DNA of 64,000 nt from Oxalobacter formigenes (GTDB lineage: Bacteria; Pseudomonadota; Gammaproteobacteria; Burkholderiales; Burkholderiaceae_D), in contig NZ_CP018787.1 of assembly GCF_002127965.1 (NCBI RefSeq), positions 1,178,001 through 1,242,000 on the forward strand, read 5' to 3'. Positions 63,388-64,000 of this stretch are shown here, piece after piece. Under the pieces are notes generated by a model. That model ran no database searches. It saw only the letters and a list, made by a program, of their open reading frames with translations, and was not told the DNA's origin. Numbering within the stretch: position 1 is the first letter of the stretch; the number at the start of each line of letters is the position of its first letter. The position numbers and the translations under genes are program-made.

Positions 63388-64000
63388 TGAGTGAGGTTTT
63401 GCAAACGGATAAACCGGTCAGGATGAATTCCCGGCTGTTTTTACTGATCGCGATGGGCATGATGTCCGCGTTCGGGCCGTTTGTCACCGATTTTTATCTG
63501 CCCGGTTTGCCTGCTTTGGCTGCCTGGTTTGGAACGACGACATCATGGGTACAGTTGAGCCTGACAACCAGCATGATGGGACTGGCTGGCGGTCAGCTGA
63601 TCATCGGCCCTGCCAGCGACAAATATGGCAGAAGAGGGATGTTGCTCATCTCGATGGCACTATTCATTGTTTCGACGGTTGCCTGCCTTTTTTCATGGAA
63701 TATTGAATCCTTCGTATTTTTCCGGGTTTTTCAGGGGATTGCCGGAGCGGGGGGCGTTGTCATTTCGAAGTCAGTCGCAGCCGATCTGTATCAGGGCAAG
63801 GAGCTGGCGGATTTCTTTTCGCTTTTGATGGTCATTAACGGACTGGCGCCGATCATCGCGCCGGTTGTCGGCGGTTTTGTCATGAAATACACCGACTGGC
63901 AGGGTATTTTCCTTATCCTTCTCGGAATCGGTGTGATCCTTTTTATCGTGTCTCTGGTTTTCAGGGAATCGCTTCCGAAAGAGCGACGCATTGCAGGAAG
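63388..64000 (+). CDS. Bcr/CflA-family MFS drug transporter, cut by the window edge
   Basis: The first 204 residues of a DHA1-type MFS transporter that runs off the right edge. It has FVTDFYLPGLPALAAWF in helix 1, GPASDKYGRRGMLL as motif A and RVFQGIAGAGGVVISKSVAADLYQG as the Bcr/CflA block. The start codon is ATG 63388. It is divergent from tonB. Confidence 0.85.

Overview
The window looks like the chromosome of a Gram-negative betaproteobacterium of roughly 50% GC. Evidence for Gram-negative: TonB-ExbB-ExbD, a NodT-type outer-membrane lipoprotein and AaeX/AaeA/FUSC efflux operons. The metR-metE pair, the paired tRNA-modification genes and the many FUSC pumps would suit the Burkholderiales, and Oxalobacter or another Oxalobacteraceae member is my best guess. 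This is inference from protein style; no rRNA or tRNA gene was found to confirm it.

Left arm (1-31 kb) is a mosaic of short metabolic, resistance and regulatory units: an alpha/beta hydrolase; a double-HTH regulator with an AT-rich repeat-bearing upstream region; divergent metR/metE; a P3A-type proton ATPase; a two-subunit L-serine dehydratase; a CopB-type copper ATPase; guanine deaminase; a MOSC protein; a divergent Rrf2/HPP pair; a methyltransferase behind a frameshifted ogt; an AraC regulator; a beta-lactamase-fold hydrolase; a SRAP protein; a RelE/ParE toxin-antitoxin pair; an emrA-emrB-FUSC run opposite a TetR regulator; then nitroreductase, YoaK, TspO, MdaB, GNAT and a short FUSC protein.

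The middle (31.3-42.4 kb) is a complete contractile-tail cassette with no head genes: neck terminator, DUF3383 sheath, DUF3277 tube, a tail chaperone with a visible -1 slippery site, a lysozyme-bearing tape measure, baseplate plug, hub, Gp138 spike, wedge, baseplate J, DUF2612 and a tail-collar fibre. There is no terminase, portal, capsid, integrase, holin or endolysin. It reads as a tailocin-like particle or a domesticated phage tail, preceded by tandem terminators and a possible small RNA.

Next (42.4-50.3 kb) are two MarR-led efflux loci on the minus strand: marR-FUSC-aaeX-aaeA-nodT, and marR-FUSC. Each has a palindrome upstream of its regulator. With the emrAB locus and the short FUSC protein this gives four FUSC-type proteins in 30 kb, a heavy investment in aromatic or organic acid export.

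The right arm (50.4-64 kb) is more housekeeping: a broken DUF2589 gene, a small exported protein, trhP (U32 family), dnaQ, a thioredoxin-like protein, gluQ, two tandem CoA-binding proteins, a MarR/MFS pair, tsaB-rimI-uracil-DNA glycosylase, tag, tonB-exbB-exbD and a Bcr/CflA-type MFS gene that runs off the right edge. No CRISPR array, rRNA, tRNA, transposase or integrase was seen.
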